Below the pieces are notes generated by a model. It did not search any database, was not told the origin of the DNA, and saw nothing but the letters and a program-made list of their open reading frames with translations. A program made the translations under genes and the position numbers. A DNA stretch of 15,460 nt, taken from the NCBI GenBank assembly GCA_023250585.1, contig JAHFAK010000050.1:1-15460 (forward strand), read 5' to 3'. The DNA is from Deltaproteobacteria bacterium. Its GTDB lineage: Bacteria > Bdellovibrionota_F > JAHFAK01. Shown in pieces: positions 1-7,106 of this stretch (the stretch's first letter is position 1; every line of letters starts with the position of its first letter).

Positions 1-115
1 TTACATGAGAACCCTTGCCCTGTTTTTTCTCGAAACCTAAGCGAGTTAATAAATTTTCCAAATCCTGCTTTGTAATTGTCAGATTCAATAGTTTTTCAAA
101 GTGTTTTTCGTTCAT
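1..115 (-). CDS. hicA: HicA-like mRNA interferase toxin, partial (cut by left edge)
   Basis: An open frame runs leftward from the ATG at 113-115 off the window edge, giving 38 codons with no stop. The protein shows a helix rich in Leu and Lys, then LLTRLGF, then KKQGKGSHV. This is the helix, Gly-Phe/Trp and Gly-Ser-His layout of the HicA/YcfA fold, in which the His is the catalytic residue of a small double-stranded-RNA-binding-like ribonuclease. HicA proteins are usually about 60-90 residues, so roughly half is visible; the strands after the His and any hicB antitoxin lie outside. The first dozen residues before the usual start are slightly longer than typical. There is no clear ribosome binding site, and the promoter just upstream leaves a leader of only a few bases. 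The family call rests on one motif region. A random short frame is possible, but the promoter-operator upstream supports a real gene. Confidence 0.6.
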   Translation of the reverse strand, partial: MNEKHFEKLLNLTITKQDLENLLTRLGFEKKQGKGSHV

Positions 116-128
116 TGCAGCTTATCAT

Positions 129-156
129 ATAGTATCAAAAATGATACTAAAGTCAA
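129..156 (-). promoter_or_regulatory. Leftward promoter of the hicA-like gene
   Basis: On the minus strand a -35 box TTGACT (151-156) and a -10 box TACTAT (129-134) are 16 bases apart. The predicted start of transcription is near 122, only a few bases before the ATG at 115, so the message would be nearly leaderless. The spacer is filled by the palindrome listed separately, the standard arrangement for a self-repressed toxin-antitoxin promoter. Confidence 0.5.
130..149. promoter_or_regulatory. Palindromic operator inside the hicA promoter
   Basis: A perfect inverted repeat, TAGTATCA (130-137) and TGATACTA (142-149), is separated by AAAA. It sits between the -35 and -10 boxes, where a bound dimer would block RNA polymerase. 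HicB-type antitoxins repress their own operons through such sites. That this one is a HicB site is inference, because the antitoxin gene is not in view. Confidence 0.5.
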
Positions 157-187
157 TCTAAATTTGCCGCTGATGGTGTAAGGGTAG

Positions 188-1606
188 TTGTGTAAAAAGG
201 AAACGCTTGACCAGACATTGAGGAGTACGTTAAATAATTACATGGATTTTCTTAACAGGATCCTTTCAGAAGAAAGGAACAACAATTATCCCTTGCATGA
301 ATATATTAACCCTCAATTTGCCAAAGTTCTCAAGATTATCGGATTCGATAAGTGTTATGATAAAGCAGAGGGAATCTACCTCTATGATACTGATAACAAT
401 AAATACTGGGACTTTTTAGGAGGTTATGGAGTATTTAATATTGGGAGAAATCATCCTTTTTTAAAAGAGGTGCTCAAAAATTACATTGATCAAGATTCCG
501 CAAGCCTGGTGCAAATGGAGGCACCACTTGCCAGCGGTATTTTAGCAAAAAAATTGCTTGAACTTGTACCAAAGCAGGATCTTGATATTGTCTATTTCAC
601 CAATTCAGGGACAGAAAGTATTGAAACCGCAATTAAATTTGCCCATGGAGCAACGGGAAGACAAAAGCTTCTCTTTTTAGATCATGCGTTTCATGGTCTT
701 ACCAATGGATCACTATCAATTAATGGAAATAAAGAATTCAGGTTAGGTTTTGATCCACTTATTCCTGGATGTGAATCGATTCTTTTAAATGACACAAAAA
801 CATTAGAAGAAAAGCTGTCTACTAAAGAATTCGCCGCTTTTATTTTTGAACCAATTCAGGGAAAAGGCGTTTATATTCCTGATCCTCTATTTTTAAGAAA
901 AGCTGAAGAGCTGTGTAAAAAAACAGATACGCTCTTTATTGTTGATGAAATCCAAACGGGATTTGGTAGATGCGGCAAAATGTTTTGTTTTGAACATTAT
1001 GGAATTACCCCCGATATGATTCTTGTTTCAAAAGCTTTGAGCGGTGGTTTTGTACCCATCGGCGCAGTTCTCACCCGACGAAGCATTTATGATAAAGTTT
1101 TTTCATCCCTCGATCGATGTGTTGTCCACTCATCAACATTTGGGCAAAACAATTTTGCCTGCATTGGTGGACTCGCAACGCTTGAAGTATTGAGAAAAGA
1201 AGAATTGATTCCTAAAGCTCACAACATGGGTGAATATTTCTCAACAAAATTAAATACGCTCAAAGAAAAATATGAATTTGTGAAAGAGATTCGCGGTAAA
1301 GGGCTCATGATTGGCATTGAATTTGGTTCTCCTCAAAAACTCACGCTTAAAATGGGCTGGAATCTCATCAATAAAATTAATGAAGGACTTTTTGCTCAGG
1401 TTATTTCTATGTCGCTTATGAGAAAATATAAAATTCTTACACAAGTTTCGGGACATAAAGTAAATATTATTAAAGTTCTCCCTCCGCTTGTACTTTCTAA
1501 AAGCGATATTGATTATTTTGTAGATTCCCTTGATGCACTATTACAAGAGTCCGAAAAATTCCCCGGCCCAATCTGGGAAATGGGGAAGAGCTTTCTGAAA
1601 GTATAG
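188..1606 (+). CDS. Class-III PLP-dependent aminotransferase
   Basis: A fold-type I, class-III aminotransferase that moves an amino group between an amine or amino acid and a 2-oxo acid using pyridoxal phosphate. Visible motifs: TNSGTES (about 138-144) for the cofactor phosphate, HAFHG (about 166-170), FEPIQGKG (about 220-227), VDEIQTGFGRCG (about 252-263) with Asp253 for the pyridine nitrogen, and SKALSGG with the Schiff-base Lys282. The C-terminal part has the longer layout (GLFAQVISMSLMRKYKILTQ, then a VLPPL motif) that I associate with a class-III subgroup of about 460-470 residues that includes hopanoid-linked HpnO-like enzymes. No hopanoid gene is visible, so the substrate is unknown. 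The start is uncertain: TTG at 188 follows AAGGG at short spacing, while ATG at 242 has GAGGAG about 16 bases upstream. Both keep the whole fold. It looks monocistronic. Confidence 0.9.
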   Translation: MCKKETLDQTLRSTLNNYMDFLNRILSEERNNNYPLHEYINPQFAKVLKIIGFDKCYDKAEGIYLYDTDNNKYWDFLGGYGVFNIGRNHPFLKEVLKNYIDQDSASLVQMEAPLASGILAKKLLELVPKQDLDIVYFTNSGTESIETAIKFAHGATGRQKLLFLDHAFHGLTNGSLSINGNKEFRLGFDPLIPGCESILLNDTKTLEEKLSTKEFAAFIFEPIQGKGVYIPDPLFLRKAEELCKKTDTLFIVDEIQTGFGRCGKMFCFEHYGITPDMILVSKALSGGFVPIGAVLTRRSIYDKVFSSLDRCVVHSSTFGQNNFACIGGLATLEVLRKEELIPKAHNMGEYFSTKLNTLKEKYEFVKEIRGKGLMIGIEFGSPQKLTLKMGWNLINKINEGLFAQVISMSLMRKYKILTQVSGHKVNIIKVLPPLVLSKSDIDYFVDSLDALLQESEKFPGPIWEMGKSFLKV

Positions 1607-1628
1607 CTATTCACACATTCTGGTATAG

Positions 1629-1650
1629 GGGAGAGTATAGATGTTCTCCC
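1629..1650 (+). terminator. Weak hairpin after the aminotransferase gene
   Basis: GGGAGA (1629-1634) and TCTCCC (1645-1650) form a perfect 6-bp stem with a 10-base loop, 22 bases after the stop codon. The run that follows is AT-rich but has no clean T tract, so a rho-independent terminator is only possible. A second weak stem, AAAGG/CCTTT at 1670-1689, follows it. Confidence 0.3.
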
Positions 1651-1743
1651 ATTAATCTAATGCTTACTTAAAGGTATAAAAAAGCCTTTACTAATCTAAG
1701 CAATTCACGTATAAAAAGGCGTAAATTTTATTTGGTGATAATA

Positions 1744-2109
1744 ATGACAAAGAAAAAATTAAAGGAATTCCAAGAACTTCTTAATGTAAAACTCAAAGAA
1801 CTCCTCGTAGAAGCCAAAGATACGTTGAGTGGGATGACTGACGTCAAAGATAATGTTCCGGATATCACTGATGTAGCATCTCTGGAATCTGATCGTAACT
1901 TTATGTTACGAATTCGAGATCGAGAACGAAAACTCATCATTAAAATACGCGAAGCTTTAGAAAGAATTGAAAAAGGAACATTTGGCCAATGCGAAATATG
2001 TGCTGAAGAAATCTCTGAAGAGAGACTGAAAGCTCGACCTGTTACCACTCAATGCATTGAATGCAAAACTGAAATGGAAGAAGCAGAAAAGCGTATGAGA
2101 AGAGAGTGA
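1744..2109 (+). CDS. DksA/TraR-family zinc-finger transcription regulator
   Basis: A 121-residue protein of the DksA/TraR family, which binds the secondary channel of RNA polymerase and retunes promoters, often together with ppGpp. The N-terminal half (about 1-75) is charged and helical, as in the DksA coiled coil. The tip carries PDITD, matching the paired Asp residues (Asp40 and Asp43) that act near the polymerase active site. The highly family-like stretch RDRERKLI follows, then a four-Cys zinc finger, C83-x2-C86 and C104-x2-C107, with RLKARP between. The length is near that of short DksA proteins; E. coli DksA is about 150. I chose the ATG at 1744 because GGTGA ends 5 bases before it; TTG 1732 and GTG 1735 are weaker alternatives. 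It stands alone between the aminotransferase and the MltD-like gene, in the same direction. Confidence 0.88.
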   Translation: MTKKKLKEFQELLNVKLKELLVEAKDTLSGMTDVKDNVPDITDVASLESDRNFMLRIRDRERKLIIKIREALERIEKGTFGQCEICAEEISEERLKARPVTTQCIECKTEMEEAEKRMRRE

Positions 2110-2210
2110 TCTATTTAGGTCTTTAAGTACATCCCTGAAATCTTTCTAAAAAATACCCTTTCATTTGTCTTTTTTTTCACGTATAATAATAAGAGTGTTT
2201 CCCGTTTGTC

Positions 2211-2233
2211 ATCCCGTGGCTTGACCACGGGAT
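2211..2233. repeat. GC-rich palindromic hairpin (REP-like)
   Basis: A perfect inverted repeat, ATCCCGTGG (2211-2219) and CCACGGGAT (2225-2233), with loop CTTGA. It stands out sharply from the AT-rich spacer between the dksA-like and mltD-like genes and has no T tract on either side. From memory, very similar hairpins are dispersed in Rickettsiales and other genomes; this is unverified. It shares the CCGTGG/CCACGG core with the palindrome at 8180-8207. It also lies 31 bases upstream of the next ATG, so it would be in that gene's leader. Confidence 0.6.
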
Positions 2234-2263
2234 CCATCTTCATTGTTTCTATTAAGGGACTAT

Positions 2264-4192
2264 ATGAAACGAATATTTTTTTTATTTTTTCTTCTCCCTA
2301 CTATAACTTTTGCAGAATATTTTCCTGAACCAGCTGAATTAAGAGATCAGGTAGAATTTTGGAAACTCATTTATTCCCAATATACCACCAAAGAAGGGCT
2401 TATACATGATTATGAAGACTTATCGATTATCTACACGTCTGTTGATATCGATGAGTCAAAAAATATCGTACCCAAAACCAAAGAAAAGTATGTCGATATT
2501 TTAGAAAGTATTGTCTATAAAAACAAATATAATCTGACTAACGAAGAAGACCGAGTACTAAAATTATTTAAGGACCAATCAAGTAGTAGGCTTTTACGCG
2601 CAAGAAATAACATTCGTTTTCAACTCGGACAAAAGGATCGATTTATTGAAGGAGTTAAAAGGTCAGGAAGATATATCGAGAGAATAAAAGAAATCTTTAA
2701 AACTCAAAACCTTCCTCCTGAACTTTCGTATCTTCCCAATGTAGAGTCATCTTTTAATACCTATGCGTATTCAAAATTTGGCGCCGCGGGATTGTGGCAA
2801 TTTATACGAAGTACAGGAAAAAACTATTTAAGTATTTCTGATGCTATTGATGAACGGCTTGATCCATTAGTTGCATCAGTTGCTGCAGCTAAACTTCTCA
2901 ATAAGAACTTTGAAGAACTTGGCACGTGGCCGCTTGCAATTACTGCATATAATCATGGATTACAAGGAATGAAGCGTGCGGTAGAAAAATTAGGCACCAC
3001 TGATATTGTTACCATTATTCGAGAATATGACGGTAAAATTTTTGGTTTTGCTTCACGTAACTTTTATACTGAATTTCTCGCCGCAAAACATGTGTATGAA
3101 AATTATCAAAAATACTTTGGAAATATCACACTTGATGATCCTCTATCCTATAACACCGTAGTCATTAACGATTTTATTAATATGGATATTCTTATCAAAT
3201 ATTTCAAAACTGATTCAAAAACGCTTCAAGAATTTAATCCTGAAATACGACCGAGTGTGTACCGAGGGGAAAAAAGATTACCAAAAAAATATATTCTCAA
3301 ATTACCTAAAGATGATCGACTTGATTATACAGCATTATATTCTTCGATTCCTCTTCAGTATAAAACAACAAAACAACGTGCTTCATCATCGTATCGAGTA
3401 AAACGTGGAGATAGTTTATCGACCATTGCACGTCTGTTTAAGACATCAACAGGAACTATTAAAGACTTAAATCATATACGAGAAGGAACACATATTTATG
3501 TAGGCCAAATTTTGAAACTTCCTTCATATGATATTGAAATACCCGCTCGTATGAGCAATGAAGAAAAACTTCTTGCCTATAATATAACAACAGAATCGGA
3601 AGAAGGTATTCAAAAAGAAGAACCACAAGAAATGATTGCTTCTCTAGAACTCAAAGGAACACTCAAAGAAGTTCTCCCTCCACCAAAACCAAAAGTCATT
3701 GAGAAAAAAAAGGTAGAAAAACCAAAACCTGTGGAGGAAAAACCACCTCAACTACCTGAAGAACACGTAAGAGTCTTGAGTGACGAGACACTTGGTCATT
3801 TTGCTGATTGGCTCAAAATATCAACTGCTACTTTACGACGACTTAATCAAATGAAATATGGAGAAAACATTCATTTGGGGCAAAAAATTAAAGTGGCATA
3901 TCAAAATGTTTCTAAACAAGCATTTGAGGAGCAAAGAAACGAATATCATACAGGCCTTCAAGATGACTTTTGGAATAACTATAAAATAACAGGCACTCGT
4001 ACCTATAAAGTAAAGCGAGGCCAAAGCGTATGGATTCTCGCGTATGACATCCATGCAATTCCCATTTGGTTATTACAGCAATACAATACCGATGTTGATT
4101 TATCAAAATTACATGCAGATCAATCACTCACTATTCCTCTCGTGGGTTCAAAAGAAAATACACAAGGAGCATCGAAATCCCAAAAACAATAA
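2264..4192 (+). CDS. mltD: Secreted MltD-like lytic transglycosylase with LysM repeats
   Basis: A 643-residue periplasmic enzyme of the GH23 SLT fold that cleaves the MurNAc-GlcNAc bond of peptidoglycan to give anhydro-muropeptides. A signal peptide (MKRIFFLFFLLPTITFA, then EYF) is present without a lipobox Cys, so it should be soluble, unlike lipoprotein MltD. The catalytic domain spans about 143-283: ELSYLPNVESSFN holds the catalytic Glu161, followed by AAGLWQF and AITAYNHG. LysM wall-binding repeats follow: a divergent one near 296-348, a clear one at 376-421 (YRVKRGDSLSTIA), a divergent one at 500-546, and a third clear one at 579-628 (YKVKRGQSVW). A Lys/Pro/Glu-rich linker at about 470-500 separates them. 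The ATG at 2264 has AAGGGA 4 bases upstream and gives a clean signal peptide; the in-frame TTG at 2243 would spoil it. The next gene starts 21 bases downstream. Confidence 0.9.
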   Translation: MKRIFFLFFLLPTITFAEYFPEPAELRDQVEFWKLIYSQYTTKEGLIHDYEDLSIIYTSVDIDESKNIVPKTKEKYVDILESIVYKNKYNLTNEEDRVLKLFKDQSSSRLLRARNNIRFQLGQKDRFIEGVKRSGRYIERIKEIFKTQNLPPELSYLPNVESSFNTYAYSKFGAAGLWQFIRSTGKNYLSISDAIDERLDPLVASVAAAKLLNKNFEELGTWPLAITAYNHGLQGMKRAVEKLGTTDIVTIIREYDGKIFGFASRNFYTEFLAAKHVYENYQKYFGNITLDDPLSYNTVVINDFINMDILIKYFKTDSKTLQEFNPEIRPSVYRGEKRLPKKYILKLPKDDRLDYTALYSSIPLQYKTTKQRASSSYRVKRGDSLSTIARLFKTSTGTIKDLNHIREGTHIYVGQILKLPSYDIEIPARMSNEEKLLAYNITTESEEGIQKEEPQEMIASLELKGTLKEVLPPPKPKVIEKKKVEKPKPVEEKPPQLPEEHVRVLSDETLGHFADWLKISTATLRRLNQMKYGENIHLGQKIKVAYQNVSKQAFEEQRNEYHTGLQDDFWNNYKITGTRTYKVKRGQSVWILAYDIHAIPIWLLQQYNTDVDLSKLHADQSLTIPLVGSKENTQGASKSQKQ

Positions 4193-4213
4193 ACATAAAG
4201 ATGAGGGAGTTTT

Positions 4214-5251
4214 ATGGATCTCTTTAAAAATAAAAAAACACAGATACTGGAAAAAATTAATACGGGGTTACGAACACCTTTCAATAATACCGAAGAGCTT
4301 CTGGTAAATCTCGTTTCTTTTTATGGTTTTGAATCTGGTGTTGTTCATTTAATTGATGGAAAATTTTTAAAACGATATGTAAGCTTTAATATTAAAGACG
4401 ATGCATATAAAGATGAGCGGATAGAAATTACTGAAAGTCCCTGCCAACTAGTTATAAATGCAATTGGCAATGTCGTATTAACCAACGAACACGAAAAGAT
4501 TCTTTCTTCATTTAGATTAAGTAAAGTACTTCAAAGTACCTCCTATATTGGAGTACCCCTTTTCTCTTCTGAAGAAAAATTTTTAGGCACCATTGCACTT
4601 TTTAGTAAGAATAATACTCCGGTTAAAGATCTCAATACTGCATATATTTTAGCTGCGAAGATAAGTCACAATATTGAAATAGATAATCTTAAAAAAATCA
4701 TTGCAACCCTGGGGAAAAAAATTGAAGCTATTGCAAATAGGGATCCTCTTACTGGCCTTCTCAACCGAGCAATGCTTCTTGACAAACTCGAAGAAGAATT
4801 TAGCCGTGCAAAACGGTATGAACGACATTTGTCATGTATTATGATCGCCGTAGAAAACTATGAAAAAATACAAGAACAGTATGGAACACATATTGCAAAC
4901 TTTTTTATCAAAAAATCTGCGCAACTTCTTAAAGACTCATTGCGTACGGTAGATTATATCTTTCGTTATGGAGATAATGAATTTTTCATTATTCTCCCTG
5001 AAACAAACATCCAAGACAGTTTTGTTTTAGCTGAGCGTCTCAAATATGAAATTCAAAATTACCAATATAATCTTGAAAAAAACTTTGAAACTCATGATGA
5101 AAATAAAGAATTGATGAGTATAAAACCAAAAATCAATATCGGTATTTCAAGTTTCCCTCATACCGGTGTTACTTCATCTTTCGAGCTTATTCAAATGTCT
5201 GATACTGTGCGATCACAAAATAAATATAATCTTGATCAACAAGTTAATTAA
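4214..5251 (+). CDS. GAF domain plus degenerate GGDEF domain protein
   Basis: A 345-residue cytoplasmic protein. Residues about 20-155 look like a GAF sensor (SYIGVPLFSSEEKFLGTIAL). After a short helical linker comes a GGDEF fold, entered by DPLTGLLNR at 177-185, the family's usual first motif. The signature reads RYGDNEF (251-257), that is GDNEF instead of GG(D/E)EF. The upstream metal-ligand Asp is Glu214, and the usual GHxxGD helix motif is THIANF. GGDEF enzymes make cyclic di-GMP from two GTP, and losing the second Gly and the metal ligand normally abolishes this. I infer an inactive domain that may bind GTP or act as a receptor or scaffold. No EAL domain or inhibitory RxxD site is seen. 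A strong GAGGGAG lies 4 bases before the ATG. It is 14 bases upstream of the Rieske gene and probably in the mltD-like operon. Confidence 0.85.
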   Translation: MDLFKNKKTQILEKINTGLRTPFNNTEELLVNLVSFYGFESGVVHLIDGKFLKRYVSFNIKDDAYKDERIEITESPCQLVINAIGNVVLTNEHEKILSSFRLSKVLQSTSYIGVPLFSSEEKFLGTIALFSKNNTPVKDLNTAYILAAKISHNIEIDNLKKIIATLGKKIEAIANRDPLTGLLNRAMLLDKLEEEFSRAKRYERHLSCIMIAVENYEKIQEQYGTHIANFFIKKSAQLLKDSLRTVDYIFRYGDNEFFIILPETNIQDSFVLAERLKYEIQNYQYNLEKNFETHDENKELMSIKPKINIGISSFPHTGVTSSFELIQMSDTVRSQNKYNLDQQVN

Positions 5252-5265
5252 TAGAGGAGAAACGT

Positions 5266-5571
5266 ATGAGCACTTATACAAAAGCAATTGAGATAAAAAA
5301 TCTTGAGCAAGGTTCTGGAACAACAATTACAATCAACAATAAAGACATTGCTCTTTTCAACATTGCGGGAACTTTTTTTGCTATTGATAATACATGCCCG
5401 CATCGTGGTGGACCTTTGGGACAAGGAGATTGTGAAGGCACAAAAGTTACCTGCCCTCTTCACGGTTGGCAATTTGATGTCACAACAGGTGAATGCGTCT
5501 TGAATCCTGCCGTAAAAGTAAATCAGTATGAAATTAAAATTGAAGGACCTGATGTTTATATTAATATATGA
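5266..5571 (+). CDS. Stand-alone Rieske [2Fe-2S] ferredoxin
   Basis: A complete 101-residue Rieske protein. The two cluster-binding motifs are CPHRGG (Cys44, His46) and CPLHGWQF (Cys63, His66), giving the Cys-His/Cys-His coordination of a [2Fe-2S] cluster. Size and layout match the small soluble ferredoxins of aromatic-ring dioxygenases and the NirD-type subunit of nitrite reductase, which pass single electrons. No oxygenase, reductase or nitrite reductase gene is nearby, so the partner is unknown. A very strong AGAGGAG lies 7 bases before the ATG. Its stop overlaps the mltA start as ATGA, which couples their translation. That coupling to a cell-wall enzyme is unusual and may reflect co-expression only. 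Confidence 0.9.
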   Translation: MSTYTKAIEIKNLEQGSGTTITINNKDIALFNIAGTFFAIDNTCPHRGGPLGQGDCEGTKVTCPLHGWQFDVTTGECVLNPAVKVNQYEIKIEGPDVYINI

Positions 5572-6569
5572 AATTTCTGATTTGTGTTTTTATATTCATT
5601 AAATACCTAACAGTTTCAGCATATCCATCTGCTTTGTATGTAAACAAAAAAGTAGATAATCTCATCCTTCGTGATGACCTCGACAAAGCATCACTGATTA
5701 CAGCTATTGATAGACAATTAAAAAACTTTTCTGCTCATACCATACCTCCTAACTATTTACATTTGGGAGATACACTGTTAACTCCTCAAATAATAAAAGA
5801 TTCTTTACAAACATTTAAAGTATTACTTCAACAAAATAAATCAATTGCTGAACTTTCATCGGATATCAATAAAGCTTTCACGGTCTATACTGTTGATACT
5901 CAAATTTCTCAGCATGTTACTTTTACGGGCTTTTATCATATGCAATTGAATGGAAGTCTTACAAAGACTGATGAATACCGTTATCCTATTTATGAATGTC
6001 CTCAGAATAATTTTAAAAAATTTACACGAAAAGAAATCGATAACAACGGAGTATTACATGGATTGGGATTCGAAATCCTTTGGCTCAATGATCCATTTGA
6101 ACGTTTTGACCTTCATATTCAAGGCTCCGGGACAGTTGTATTAGAAAACGGAAAAACAATTCAGCTCAATTATGCATGTAGTAACGATTATCCTTTTAAA
6201 AGTGTATCAAAAAAGACCGAAGAAAATCTTTTTGCTAACCCACGCTATATTTTTTTTCAAAAGACTTTGGATGGCCCCTTAGGAACCAACCTTACTCATC
6301 TTACTGCTCATAGGTCTATCGCAACAGATAAAACAATATTTCCGTTGGGTGGAATTGTATTTATTTCATTTAATAAACCAATGACTACATCTGAAGGAAA
6401 AATAATCTATGAGCGTACTGAACGATTTGTTATTGATCAAACCGCAGGAAATGCTATTAAAGGACCCTATCGAGCCGATCTTTATTTTGGAGAAGATGAT
6501 AACGCACAACAACAAGCTCGTGCGTTATATGACCGCAATGGTCAGATCTATTATTTAGTAAAAAATTAA
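5568..6569 (+). CDS. mltA: MltA-family membrane-bound-type lytic transglycosylase
   Basis: A 333-residue enzyme of the MltA fold (GH102), a double-psi barrel unrelated to SLT that performs the same peptidoglycan cleavage to anhydro-muropeptides. Visible family blocks: TGFYHMQLNGS near 120-130, YPIYECP near 139-145, LWLNDPFERFDLHIQGSG (171-188), NPRYIFF near 224-230, DGPLGTNLTHLTAHRSIATD near 235-254, FPLGG, and the C-terminal 3D domain with GNAIKGPYRADLYFG. Asp304 in RADLYFG aligns with the catalytic Asp of E. coli MltA. The N-terminus (MKFLICVFIFIKYLTVSA) is a signal peptide without a lipobox, so the enzyme may be periplasmic rather than a lipoprotein. The first Asp block (IDQTAGNAI) departs from the common QDTGGAI. 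It starts within the Rieske stop codon (ATGA). Confidence 0.9.
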   Translation: MKFLICVFIFIKYLTVSAYPSALYVNKKVDNLILRDDLDKASLITAIDRQLKNFSAHTIPPNYLHLGDTLLTPQIIKDSLQTFKVLLQQNKSIAELSSDINKAFTVYTVDTQISQHVTFTGFYHMQLNGSLTKTDEYRYPIYECPQNNFKKFTRKEIDNNGVLHGLGFEILWLNDPFERFDLHIQGSGTVVLENGKTIQLNYACSNDYPFKSVSKKTEENLFANPRYIFFQKTLDGPLGTNLTHLTAHRSIATDKTIFPLGGIVFISFNKPMTTSEGKIIYERTERFVIDQTAGNAIKGPYRADLYFGEDDNAQQQARALYDRNGQIYYLVKN

Positions 6570-6599
6570 ATAATATCAATAACTTAAATGCTAATTTAC

Positions 6600-6628
6600 T
6601 TGACAAATCTTTAAAAATCTGTTAGTAT
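6600..6628 (+). promoter_or_regulatory. Promoter upstream of the dUTPase gene
   Basis: A perfect -35 box TTGACA (6600-6605) and a -10 box TAGTAT (6623-6628) are 17 bases apart, with the TG of an extended -10 just before (6620-6621). Transcription would begin near 6635, about 10 bases before the GTG start at 6645, giving a very short leader. A TATAAT at 6631-6636 is too far from the -35 to pair with it. Confidence 0.6.
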
Positions 6629-6644
6629 TATATAATAATAATTT

Positions 6645-7106
6645 GTGGAAACGATTAACTTAAAACTTAAATGTTTACCTCATTTTCATGAACTTAAAGG
6701 TAAACTGCCCTCTCATATGACTGCCGGATCTGCAGGGATTGATCTCCATGCGTGTCTGCGTGAACCTCTTGTCATTGGACCTCTTGAACGCATGCTTGTA
6801 CCGACCGGAATTGCTCTTGAGATTCCAGAGGGATTTGAAGGTCAAGTCCGTCCTCGTAGTGGCCTTGCCTTTAAAGAAGGTATAACGGTTTTAAATAGTC
6901 CAGGGACTATAGATTCTGATTACCGTGGAGAAATTAAAATAATTCTCATGAACTTTGGAAAAAATCCATTTACCATTCTTCATGGGGACCGAATAGCGCA
7001 ATTAATTATTAACCGAGTAGTTCACGTCCAAATCCTTCCAGTAACGGAACTTGAAACTACGGAAAGGGATACCCAAGGTTTTGGACACACAGGAGTGTCG
7101 TTATGA
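6645..7106 (+). CDS. dut: dUTP pyrophosphatase
   Basis: A 153-residue trimeric dUTPase that hydrolyses dUTP to dUMP and pyrophosphate, keeping uracil out of DNA and feeding dTMP synthesis. All five family motifs are present: AGSAGIDLHA (27-36), PRSGLA (70-75), GTIDSDYRGEIKI (87-99, with the uracil-binding loop and the catalytic Asp), GDRIAQLI (114-121) and the C-terminal RDTQGFGHTG (141-150), in which the Phe stacks on uracil. The start is GTG at 6645. No Shine-Dalgarno sequence precedes it and the promoter sits about 10 bases upstream of the predicted transcript start, so initiation may be leaderless-like. The next ATG in frame (Met25) would leave almost nothing before motif 1. The stop overlaps the start of the SLT gene as ATGA. 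Confidence 0.95.
   Translation: METINLKLKCLPHFHELKGKLPSHMTAGSAGIDLHACLREPLVIGPLERMLVPTGIALEIPEGFEGQVRPRSGLAFKEGITVLNSPGTIDSDYRGEIKIILMNFGKNPFTILHGDRIAQLIINRVVHVQILPVTELETTERDTQGFGHTGVSL

Noticed and set aside
2182-2187. TATAAT as a -10 box for the mltD-like gene
   Set aside because: No convincing -35 box is found at 16-18 bases; the nearest, TTGTCT, is only 12 bases away.
4044-4307. Forward frame spanning the mltD-like end and GGDEF start
   Set aside because: It lies in another frame of two well-supported genes and crosses their junction.
5266-5571. Assigning the Rieske protein as NirD
   Set aside because: No nitrite reductase large subunit is nearby and dioxygenase-type ferredoxins have the same motifs and size, so only the family is claimed.
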